A DNA stretch of 64,000 bases from Polyangiaceae bacterium (GTDB lineage Bacteria; Myxococcota_A; Polyangia; Polyangiales; Polyangiaceae). Below the pieces are notes generated by a model. It saw only the letters and a list, made by a program, of their open reading frames with translations. It was not told where the DNA came from and made no database searches. The DNA lies in assembly GCA_016712345.1 (NCBI GenBank), contig JADJRH010000011.1:4588001-4652000 (forward strand), in the 5' to 3' direction. This document shows positions 15,922-23,589 of the stretch, piece after piece. A program made the position numbers and the translations under genes. Numbering within the stretch: the first letter of the stretch is position 1; every line of letters starts with the position of its first letter.

Positions 15922-16941
15922 ATGTTGTCTCTCCCCGTCGTTTCCGACACACCCAAAACCTCCGCGCGTGAAACGGCGCGGGACGGCGACGTTCGCCACA
16001 ATTGGACCGTTCAAGAAGTGGTGGCCCTCCACAACCTCCCCTTCTTCGACCTCGTCGATCGAGCGCGCGCGGTGCACCGAGCCAATCACGCCCCCGCCGT
16101 TCAATTGTGTACACTTCTCAGCGTCAAAACCGGCGGCTGCCCCGAAGACTGCAAGTATTGCCCTCAATCGGCGCACTACGAAACAGAAGTCGGGCCTGAA
16201 AAAATGCTCGACGTAAACGACGTGCTCGCCGCCGCACAACGAGCAAAAGAGGGTGGATCCACGCGATTTTGCATGGGCGCCGCATGGCGTGAAGTGAAAG
16301 ACGGCCCCGCGTTTGAACGCGTTCTTGAAATGGTCCGCGGCGTCAAAACCATCGGCCTTGAAGCGTGCGTCACGCTCGGCATGCTCACCGAAGATCAAGC
16401 TCATCGCCTCAAAGAAGCCGGCCTCGATGCGTACAACCACAATCTCGACACATCGCGCCGCGCGTACAAATCCATCATCACAACGCGGTCGTACGACGAT
16501 CGGCTCGCAACCCTCTCCAACGTTCGCAAGGCCGGCATCACTGTTTGCTCCGGCGGAATCATCGGCATGGGCGAGTCGGTCGACGACCGCGCAGCCATGT
16601 TGGTTGAACTCGCAAACCTCACTCCGCAGCCTGAAAGTGTACCCATCAATGCGCTCGTTCGCGTTGCCGGCACACCGCTTGAGTCGCTGCCCCCGATCGA
16701 TCCCGCCGACTTTGTCCGCATGATCGCCACAGCTCGCCTCGTGCTGCCCAAATCAAAAGTGCGCCTCTCCGCCGGTCGAACCGAGCTGTCGCGTGAAGCT
16801 CAACTGCTCTGCCTGTACGTCGGCGCAAACTCCATTTTCTACGGCGATCGCCTCCTCACAACGCCCAACCCCGGCGAAGACGAAGACTCAGGCCTCCTCA
16901 ACGCCGCCGGCCTCGAAGCGCTCGCTCCCTCCGCTCAATAA
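15922..16941 (+). CDS. bioB: Biotin synthase BioB
   Basis: 339-aa radical SAM enzyme inserting sulfur into dethiobiotin. The start ATG 15922 is chosen because GAGG lies at 15911-15914; an in-frame ATG at 15904 would put no SD in front. The radical SAM motif is GGCPEDCKYCPQS with Cys73, Cys77 and Cys80. Other BioB landmarks are FCMGAAWR, ACVTLGM, AYNHNLDTS, CSGGIIGMGE, RVAGTPL and the C-terminal ANSIFYGDRLLTT. The Arg of the [2Fe-2S] site is likely the one in VRLSAGRTELS. No other bio genes are in the window. Confidence 0.97.
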   Translation: MLSLPVVSDTPKTSARETARDGDVRHNWTVQEVVALHNLPFFDLVDRARAVHRANHAPAVQLCTLLSVKTGGCPEDCKYCPQSAHYETEVGPEKMLDVNDVLAAAQRAKEGGSTRFCMGAAWREVKDGPAFERVLEMVRGVKTIGLEACVTLGMLTEDQAHRLKEAGLDAYNHNLDTSRRAYKSIITTRSYDDRLATLSNVRKAGITVCSGGIIGMGESVDDRAAMLVELANLTPQPESVPINALVRVAGTPLESLPPIDPADFVRMIATARLVLPKSKVRLSAGRTELSREAQLLCLYVGANSIFYGDRLLTTPNPGEDEDSGLLNAAGLEALAPSAQ

Positions 16942-17187
16942 AACACAGCGTACACATCACGTGCCCCCCAACGGGTCGCTCGTGGCCTGTGCGCGCCTCA
17001 CGGTTTCGATTTCCTCCAAGCCCCGCGGCGCGGCCCCTAAATCCCACCGCAGTGGCGCACGGGACCAAACCGCACCCGCTCGTTCGCGCACACGTCACTC
17101 GCTCCCTTGCCCCCCCAAGCGCCGTGCTCGCTCACTTCGTTTGCTCCGCGCGGCGCGGAGGGGCTTCTATATGGACGCCGCTGAACC
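16942..17187. other. Intergenic region after bioB
   Basis: About 245 bp between convergent genes. GCGTACAC occurs at 16948-16955, just after the bioB stop. No clear terminator hairpin with a T-run was found. Confidence 0.4.
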
Positions 17188-17667
17188 CTAACGGGTCGGC
17201 CGGCGCACCGAGTAGATTTCCGCCTGCGGGGGCGCCTTGCGGCGCGGAGCAGGCCCACCCGGTTGGGGCTTTGGTTTCGCCGAAAATGCCGGTCGCGGCG
17301 CCAGCTCTTTGGGAGCTTTGCGCTGCGGCACGATGGGCCTCGCTTCACGCGGCTTGCGTTCACGCCAGCAGAACGTTCGATAAAAATCGCGCCGCTTGAG
17401 AGTCCCTTTTGTGACCAGCTCGTACGCCAACCGGCGCGCGAGCGCAAAGAAGACACCGCTCTTCACACGAGGGGTTCCATCGGCCCGAAGTGTCAGCGGA
17501 CCCGCGGCGGCGATCTCGCGTGCGGCTTGCTCCGCAACATCTGCCATCCACGGACGTCCCATCAACTGCGTCATGCGCTCGATCTGCTGGATCGGCCGCT
17601 CGCCCGTTTCATTGAACCGCTCGGCAATTTGCCGCGCCAACTTCTCCGTGTCCGCCTTCTCACTCAT
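17188..17667 (-). CDS. PHAX RNA-binding domain protein
   Basis: 159-aa protein. Residues about 9-80 match the PHAX RNA-binding domain known from the eukaryotic snRNA export adaptor: IAERFNETGERPIQQIERMT, an acidic/Ala helix, then LTLRADGTPRVKSGVFFALAR. The (T/S)ADGxxRxxxGVFF stretch is the most conserved block of that family. The C-terminal 60 residues are Pro/Lys/Arg-rich and probably disordered and basic, consistent with nucleic-acid binding. ATG 17667; no signal peptide. The domain also occurs sporadically in bacteria, where its role is unknown. The neighbours give no functional hint. Confidence 0.75.
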   Translation of the reverse strand: MSEKADTEKLARQIAERFNETGERPIQQIERMTQLMGRPWMADVAEQAAREIAAAGPLTLRADGTPRVKSGVFFALARRLAYELVTKGTLKRRDFYRTFCWRERKPREARPIVPQRKAPKELAPRPAFSAKPKPQPGGPAPRRKAPPQAEIYSVRRPTR

Positions 17668-18200
17668 TCCTTTCGCCCTTTCGACGCGATTCCCTCAGAG
17701 GGAAGTCCCTCCGCCGGCCTGCGATCTTTCACCACCGGGGCGTCATTGTTTTGATTCAGGAGCAAACAACGCGCCCAACATTCGGCTCCCCCGAAGATCC
17801 TTGATCGGCCGTCATGCATCGTGACTAGCAACGTCGGACGATGATGGCTTCCAGCCTCAGTCATTCCAACTTCGCAACCAGATGCCATTACACCTGAGTT
17901 GCCGGGCACGGAAAGTCCTCTTTTTGTGCATGAAAAATCGTTGTGTTCGAACCGCATACCCCGGCAACTCTTGCGTGCTTTTTTTGAAGCTCGTCCTTTC
18001 GAAACATTTCGCTTCTGCCCTCATTCGCACCGCGGTGCTTTTTGTTTCAGCGCAACGAAGCACCTTCGTCGTGACGCAACACTTGCACGAAAGCGCTCTC
18101 AACGCCGGCCGCACCCAAATGCACCAGCTCGATGTGTGATCACCTCACCGGCGCATCTCAGTGAGGCACCGCAGCCTCAAGATGGCTCAACTATCTCAGC
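17668..18200. other. Gene-free stretch with an 11-bp inverted repeat
   Basis: About 530 bp with no supported gene; the short frames on both strands lack start signals and family resemblance. GAGTTGCCGGG at 17896-17906 pairs with CCCGGCAACTC at 17960-17970 and encloses TTTTTGTGCATGAAAAA. This could be a structured RNA, a terminator-like element or a remnant. Confidence 0.45.
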
Positions 18201-18273
18201 ACGCCCGGCCCGACTCGAACGGGCGACCAACGGCTTAGAAGGCCGTCGCTCTATCCAACTGAGCTACGGGCGC
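18201..18273 (-). tRNA. tRNA-Arg (anticodon TCT)
   Basis: The reverse strand reads as a complete cloverleaf: acceptor GCGCCCG with CGGGCGT, D-arm AGCTCAGTTGGATAGAGC, anticodon stem-loop CGGCCTTCTAAGCCG with TCT at positions 34-36, and T-loop GTTCGAGTC. The 3' CCA is not encoded. The sequence just downstream in the tRNA direction shows no integration junction. Confidence 0.95.
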
Positions 18274-18463
18274 AGAACGGAGCGGTGCGTACCTTAGCTC
18301 AGGATCCGCTCATGTGAAAGTGCACGCAGCGCGGCCGCCGCGACCGTGCAAAAATGCACGAGCCCATGGCACGAATGCCACGCTGCTTCACGCTCGTTCA
18401 AGCCACGGCAAGTCATCCACACAATCGAATACAGTCCGCATTCTGACGGACAGTCCGCCGTCC

Positions 18464-19180
18464 TCAACCGTACCGCTTGTCGTACATGAATGCGCGCCGA
18501 ACAGTCACCGACTGCCCGTCGGGATTTTTCACCGTCACGTCCACAAGACGCCCATCTTCGCCGGCCGGCACCTTCAGATCGATCGCTTTTGGCGAAATGA
18601 AACGTACACCCGCCGCGGGCTTACCGTTGAGGAGCACTTCCGAAGTGCTCACGAAACCCTCGCCGGTGATCGTCACTTCAGCGCCGCCTTTTATCCCCAC
18701 ATGATCGGGCGCAACCGCCGCAATCGTCGGCGCGGCAAGCGGCTCATAGCGAAATGCCTTTTGCAAAACGAGCGGCGGAACGAACGGATTTTCGACAACC
18801 ACATCCACCGCGCCGGGGTGATCCGCCGGAGGTGTGAGTACACGCAGCTCGCGCGGCTCGTTGGCCCCAATCGTCTGCGCAATCACCCCGCCGATGCGCA
18901 CGATCGACGCTCGAAACAAGTGTACACCGGAAAGCGTTACCTTCGTTCCGCCGAGCACCGGACCAGTGGCCGGGCTCACCTCCTCCACCTCGGCCTTTGT
19001 GTACACTCGCAACGAAACCGGCGGAGGAGGAAGCGGCACAGACCCGGGCGGCGGATAATCCGGCTCAGCGAGTTCGGCCACTGCCGGCGCCGACTCTTCC
19101 AACGTGTTCGACGGCTCAGGCTCGGTGGGCCCGTTGCCGGGCGCGGTTTGCTCGCCCATCATGGTCAACGGCAATACCAT
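18464..19180 (-). CDS. IPT/TIG-domain protein
   Basis: 239 aa from ATG 19180 (MVLPLTMMGEQTAPG). A Pro/Glu-rich N-terminal linker (residues about 15-60) is followed by two immunoglobulin-like IPT/TIG domains. One runs at about 70-155 (EVEEVSPATGPVLGGTKVTLSG, VRIGGVIA, VVVENP) and the other at about 155-239 (VAPDHVGIKGGAEVTITGEGF, VLLNGKPA, VTVKNPDG). Such domains are common in extracytoplasmic proteins of this group and mediate binding. No clear signal peptide is seen from this start. The frame is open upstream to 19366, but that would overlap the divergent gene and adds no signal. Only 67 bp separate it from the divergent lipoprotein gene, so the promoters probably overlap. Confidence 0.75.
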   Translation of the reverse strand: MVLPLTMMGEQTAPGNGPTEPEPSNTLEESAPAVAELAEPDYPPPGSVPLPPPPVSLRVYTKAEVEEVSPATGPVLGGTKVTLSGVHLFRASIVRIGGVIAQTIGANEPRELRVLTPPADHPGAVDVVVENPFVPPLVLQKAFRYEPLAAPTIAAVAPDHVGIKGGAEVTITGEGFVSTSEVLLNGKPAAGVRFISPKAIDLKVPAGEDGRLVDVTVKNPDGQSVTVRRAFMYDKRYG

Positions 19181-19247
19181 AGCTCCGTGGGCTCGTCTTC
19201 GGTGCGAGCTTGTGTTTCCAATCGGCTCGGGGAGATCATGCCCCTCC

Positions 19248-20315
19248 ATGTTGCAGTTTCGAACCGTGGGCTTGTTGCCGGCAGTCCTTGCCGCCCAGAT
19301 TGTCGCGTGTACACCCGCGGGTGAACGCGTCTCCCAGGTGCCGAAACCTGCCCTGTCGGCCTCCACTCAGGCAACATCAGCGCCGCCCCTTCCCCTCCTA
19401 CCAACCTCTTCAGCCGGCGCCGAAATACCACCTAACCCACCTGATTTTCTTGCCGAACTGGCGGCCCTGCCGGCCGACCCCACCCCCGAAAAGATCACTC
19501 TCAATACCCACTACGTCATTTCAAACGAAGACAAACCCGAAGTCCTTCGGGCGGCTGTTTCAGGCCGCGGCGGTGCGTACATCGGCGTCGGCGCCGAGCA
19601 GAGCTACCTCTTCGCCGGGTGGGCCCGAGCGGACATCATGCTCCTCTTCGACTTTGATGATTGGGTAGTAGAAATCAACGAGGTCTACGCCCAGATCTTT
19701 ACCCACGCAGAATCGCCCGACGACACCATTCAACTCTGGGGCCCCGACAGCCGCGACAGGGTCAAAACCTGGATTATAGAAAGTGCACCCAATCGCACCG
19801 TCGCCGATGCGCGCATCAAGGTATTTACAGAAGCTCAACCCAAAATTTTCTACCGACTGAAGTGGCTCAAAAACAAACTTTCCAGCCCTAAAGTGCCCTT
19901 CTTTGGAAACGACAAGGCCGAACTTGACCACATTGCCAATTTGTGGCGGCAAAAAAAGGCGCGCGCCGTCCGCGGCGATCTCACCGCGGCCACCACCCTC
20001 TCCGCATTTGGCAACCTCGCTCGCCGCGCAAAATGGCCCGTTCGCGTCGTCTACCTATCCAATGCAGAACTCTACTTTCCCTACGAACAGGGGCAATATC
20101 GGGCCAATTTGGCAAACCTTCCATTCGACGAAAAGTCCATCATCCTTCACACCCAGCCCATCGACAGCAAAGAGTACCACTACATTTGGCAGAACGCGAC
20201 AGAATACACTAAGTGGATCGCCCAGGTCCGCACTTACCGTGACCTGCTTGAACAGGCCAACATGCCGCGATCAGGCAAGTTTGAAAACGGCGCTTGGCAG
20301 ATTTTTCCCGCCTAA
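19248..20315 (+). CDS. Lipoprotein, LIC_10091-like family
   Basis: 355 aa from ATG 19248, giving FRTVGLLPAVLAAQIVAC, a lipoprotein signal with a VAC lipobox, then a Ser/Pro linker to about residue 60. The globular part begins HYVISNEDKPEVLRAAVSG, followed by RGGAYIGVGAEQSYLFAGWARADIMLLFDFDDWVVEINEVY. This block resembles the LIC_10091-like proteins, which have a methyltransferase-like fold with a GGxYxGVGxxQ nucleotide-binding-type loop. The family call is from memory of the motif, and the reaction is unknown. An Arg/Lys- and aromatic-rich C-terminus follows (IFYRLKWLKNKL, YLSNAELYFPYEQG). Confidence 0.7.
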   Translation: MLQFRTVGLLPAVLAAQIVACTPAGERVSQVPKPALSASTQATSAPPLPLLPTSSAGAEIPPNPPDFLAELAALPADPTPEKITLNTHYVISNEDKPEVLRAAVSGRGGAYIGVGAEQSYLFAGWARADIMLLFDFDDWVVEINEVYAQIFTHAESPDDTIQLWGPDSRDRVKTWIIESAPNRTVADARIKVFTEAQPKIFYRLKWLKNKLSSPKVPFFGNDKAELDHIANLWRQKKARAVRGDLTAATTLSAFGNLARRAKWPVRVVYLSNAELYFPYEQGQYRANLANLPFDEKSIILHTQPIDSKEYHYIWQNATEYTKWIAQVRTYRDLLEQANMPRSGKFENGAWQIFPA

Positions 20316-20365
20316 GTGATCGCTTGTTTTAGGCCCCAACGCCGGATAGGCTCATCCATTGCCCG

Positions 20366-22435
20366 ATGGAAGTTGCATCGCTGTCCCCGCTGCCCGTGGG
20401 CGTTTTGCCGTGGAATTGTCCATGGCCCAGCCTCACAGTCATCACCAAAATGACGCTCGCCTACGGGCCGTCCGGCTTTGTTCTGGCGGACGAGCAGTCA
20501 CCTTTTTTTTACCCCACCCAGAGCGGCTTCGACTGTGACACAGAGCTATACCATCCCGGCGATTTCGCGCCGCGCAAAGCCCACGCCGATGTGATGCTCA
20601 CCGGCAGTGCCTTTGCCCCGATGCCTTCACTCATCATCGGGGCGTTTCTCAAAGTGGGCAGTCTCGAAAAGCGATTTTTCGCGCTCGCGTCTGAAAAGGC
20701 GGCATCCATTCCACTTGCCGGCCCCTACCTCCGCTCAGAGCCCACATCCGACGCGCTTGAGGTAACAGTTGCCCCCTGCTCCGAACAACATCCAGAACGA
20801 GCGCGTTTCGCCCATAAAGGTGCCTACGCCCCGCACGAACTGGAAAATACGTCCCTCTCCACCGACTTTGACTTTGGCTACTACAACTCCGCCCCGGCAG
20901 ACCAGCAAACATCCGAGATCACACCCGACCTACCCATCGTCCTTCGGGGGCTCTACCCCGGCGGCACAGCCGTCCGCGGCAACCTCCCCAACCTTTGGCC
21001 TCGCATTTTTATACCCGATGCAAGCCGCGGTCGCGGCCTACGTGAAGTCAAACTCGCCTGTGATACCCTCTGGTTTGATACAGATCGCTCCATTTGTGAA
21101 CTCACATTCCGCGGCACCATCATTGTCGCCGACGTACGCCGCGCGCCCAACCTCCTCATTTCCACGCTCGCCAAAGCCGATAAGCCCCAAGATCTGGCAC
21201 GGGTGGAAGCGCGATCTCACCTCGCCGCAAGAAGCCCCGCAGTTCGGCCGACAGACCTGTTTACACGCCCCGAACCGCCGGTAGAATCGGTCGCAGAATT
21301 GAGCGACGCCGATGTGTACACCGTTGACACAAAGGCGCCTCCCCCTCCCGACGACGAACCTACCCATCATAACGCAACACCCAATCTCCCCGTCAAAAAC
21401 AGCCCTCAGACAGTGGAGATTTCCGCCGAACAAAACCCCCTGCTGTCAGGCCTGCCCTTCCCATCGCGTGGTAGACAGGCCACGGTAGAACTGCGGCTGG
21501 ACCCGACAACGGGTGCCGTCCTCCCGTTTGAGCCTCCGGTCCGCCCCAAAACGCTCCCTTTTGCCCCGGCAAAATCAACAAATCCACCATCATCGCCGCC
21601 GCCCGCTCCTCGCAGGTTCAACCGGCCTCCCATCGAACATACCCAAACCTATATCTTGCCGCCTGAAGCGCTCCAGTCGGTAGACCCACTTCCCGCCGAC
21701 TGGGGAGGTACCACGCCCCCTTCACCTGAACCTGCGGCGGCACAGGCAACCACAGGCCCCCCGGTGGTAAATTCAGATCCCATGGGCGCCGCGCGCTCCA
21801 TGGATCAAGGTGTTGACTCGGCGCCCTGGGTAGCTCGGTCCATCGCGGCGGCCGAGCCGCACGCGAACGTTCTTCCCATCGCTCCACCGGAGCGGGTTGG
21901 CCTCCTTTCGTTTGAAAAAGACGCCGCGATCCAGCGCGCTTTGTTGGCAGAATCCAGCCCGCTTCACACCATCTTGCACGCTCACGGCGTGACAGAACTC
22001 ACCTGGCGTGAGCACCAGCGGCTCCGGCAGGCAGCGCTCCGCGATGAAGCATTGGCGGGAGGGCAGGTCACGGCGCTCGCCCTTCACAACGCGCTTGAAT
22101 CTGCGCGCGACCCGGCACTTGCTCAAAATGAAACCGCCGATGAAAACCGGCTTGACCTTCATGTGTACGCTCGCATCCGAATGATCCTCGCCGACGCCGA
22201 CGACCAAACCCACGTCCTCGCCGTAAACGGCATTGACCTTGCCAAGTGGGAACAAAACCACCGTCACTACCGGCGCGAGGCCCGTCGAAAACCTGCGCTC
22301 GCCCAGGAACTGGCGGCGGCCATGGAGGCCGCACGCAACGCGCTCCACAACCCGGCGGCTCAACCGGCCAAGGAAAATCGAAAACGCCCCCACATGCCAC
22401 GTAAACCTTCACCGTCAAAGTCGCCGCGGCCATGA
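20366..22435 (+). CDS. DUF2169-domain T6SS accessory protein with long C-terminal extension
   Basis: 689 aa. The N-terminal ~300 residues match DUF2169 (PWPSLTVITKMTLAYG, FYPTQSGFDCDTELYHPGDFAPRKAHADVMLTGSA, DTLWFDTDRSICELTFRG). DUF2169 proteins are adaptors found in T6SS clusters, where they help load effectors onto VgrG/PAAR tips. A Pro-rich disordered linker (about 310-500) leads to a helical C-terminal domain (HGVTELTWREHQRLRQAA, LDLHVYARIRMILADADD) also found at the end of the third DUF2169 protein here. First gene of the island; its stop overlaps the ATG of the next gene (ATGA). Confidence 0.85.
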   Translation: MEVASLSPLPVGVLPWNCPWPSLTVITKMTLAYGPSGFVLADEQSPFFYPTQSGFDCDTELYHPGDFAPRKAHADVMLTGSAFAPMPSLIIGAFLKVGSLEKRFFALASEKAASIPLAGPYLRSEPTSDALEVTVAPCSEQHPERARFAHKGAYAPHELENTSLSTDFDFGYYNSAPADQQTSEITPDLPIVLRGLYPGGTAVRGNLPNLWPRIFIPDASRGRGLREVKLACDTLWFDTDRSICELTFRGTIIVADVRRAPNLLISTLAKADKPQDLARVEARSHLAARSPAVRPTDLFTRPEPPVESVAELSDADVYTVDTKAPPPPDDEPTHHNATPNLPVKNSPQTVEISAEQNPLLSGLPFPSRGRQATVELRLDPTTGAVLPFEPPVRPKTLPFAPAKSTNPPSSPPPAPRRFNRPPIEHTQTYILPPEALQSVDPLPADWGGTTPPSPEPAAAQATTGPPVVNSDPMGAARSMDQGVDSAPWVARSIAAAEPHANVLPIAPPERVGLLSFEKDAAIQRALLAESSPLHTILHAHGVTELTWREHQRLRQAALRDEALAGGQVTALALHNALESARDPALAQNETADENRLDLHVYARIRMILADADDQTHVLAVNGIDLAKWEQNHRHYRREARRKPALAQELAAAMEAARNALHNPAAQPAKENRKRPHMPRKPSPSKSPRP

Positions 22436-23589
22436 ACCTAAGCCGCATCTGCGTCAACCGCACGCCGATGGACGTGCGCGCCCTACCCATGGATGATCCC
22501 ACGGGGAGAGAAGTGGCGGTTGTCATCGCCAAAATGACGTGGCAAGTGGGCCCCACGGGTCAACCTACCATTGCCAGGCCAATTTCACCTGTGCGGGTAG
22601 ACGACGTCCCCCTCACCGACGCCGCGCTCCTCGCAGCCGGTCATCCCATTCTCAAATCGCCCCCGACCGATCCTTACCCTCTCCCATTTTCACGTCCTCG
22701 CAGCCTGCGCCACGCGAGCGACGGCGTACCCCAAAAACCGGGCACAGAAGTGCTGTTATACGGCACAGCCTACCCATCCAAGGCCGACTCCACCAAAGAA
22801 ACCGTCGGCATTCGCATTGAATCCGGCCGGTTTACCTTCCAAAAAAACCTTACCGTCACAGGCCCCCGCGTTTGGCAAAATAGCCTCCTCGGCTTTGTGC
22901 CCGGGCCGCCTGGAAAAATGCCTCCCACCCCCATTGTTTATGAGCTTGCATACGGAGGCATCGACGCGAGCGACCCCAACGCGGTCGTTACAGAAATTCG
23001 CAACCCCTGCGGCATGGGCTTTGTTGAGCGAAAATTCAACCTGACGGGTAGACCCGCCCCTGTTATTGAAGACCCAAAAGCCCCTCTTTCGTCCCGAAAT
23101 CCGGCCCCCGCGGGCTTCGGACCCATCGCGGCACATTGGGCACCCCGCTCTCAAAAAATGGGTACACTCGACGACGCGTGGCGAGCCGACAGAGCCCCCG
23201 TCAGGCCGCGCGATTTCAACCCCCGACACTTCTGCGCCGCGCCCGACGACCAATGGATCGAGTCAGCCCTTCTCGGCGATGAAGCGGTTGAGGTGGTAGG
23301 CCTCACGCCGCAGGGACCATGGCGGTTTCGTCTACCCAAATACTCTCCCATTTTCCACGTGATCGTGCGAGGCATTACCACCCAACCTGAAACGCACCTC
23401 GACACGTTCGCCATTGATGCAGAAACGCGCCGGGTAGAATTCACGTGGCGAATCGCTGTTCCCATTCCCAAAAAGCCCGACCATCTTGAAGCCGTTCACG
23501 TGTTCGGTTCAGAACCTTTACCGGAGCGCGTGGTTGCCAACCTGGCAGCTTCCGTTTACGGTCAAAGTTCCACTGCGGAGACCCCATGA
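22432..23589 (+). CDS. DUF2169-domain protein, second copy
   Basis: 385 aa, a compact DUF2169 protein (AVVIAKMTWQVGPTG, KPGTEVLLYGTAYPSK, PPTPIVYELAYGG, GPIAAHWAPRSQKMGTLDDAW, DFNPRHFCAAPDDQWI). The NPRHFxxAPxDQ block is the classical DUF2169 signature in T6SS operons. It overlaps the previous gene by ATGA and the following vgrG by ATGA, so it is tightly coupled to the first VgrG and is a likely adaptor for it. Confidence 0.9.
   Translation: MNLSRICVNRTPMDVRALPMDDPTGREVAVVIAKMTWQVGPTGQPTIARPISPVRVDDVPLTDAALLAAGHPILKSPPTDPYPLPFSRPRSLRHASDGVPQKPGTEVLLYGTAYPSKADSTKETVGIRIESGRFTFQKNLTVTGPRVWQNSLLGFVPGPPGKMPPTPIVYELAYGGIDASDPNAVVTEIRNPCGMGFVERKFNLTGRPAPVIEDPKAPLSSRNPAPAGFGPIAAHWAPRSQKMGTLDDAWRADRAPVRPRDFNPRHFCAAPDDQWIESALLGDEAVEVVGLTPQGPWRFRLPKYSPIFHVIVRGITTQPETHLDTFAIDAETRRVEFTWRIAVPIPKKPDHLEAVHVFGSEPLPERVVANLAASVYGQSSTAETP

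Noticed and set aside
18201..18273. Integration (att) site at the tRNA-Arg gene
   Set aside because: No repeated copy of the tRNA 3' end and no integrase was found in the window.
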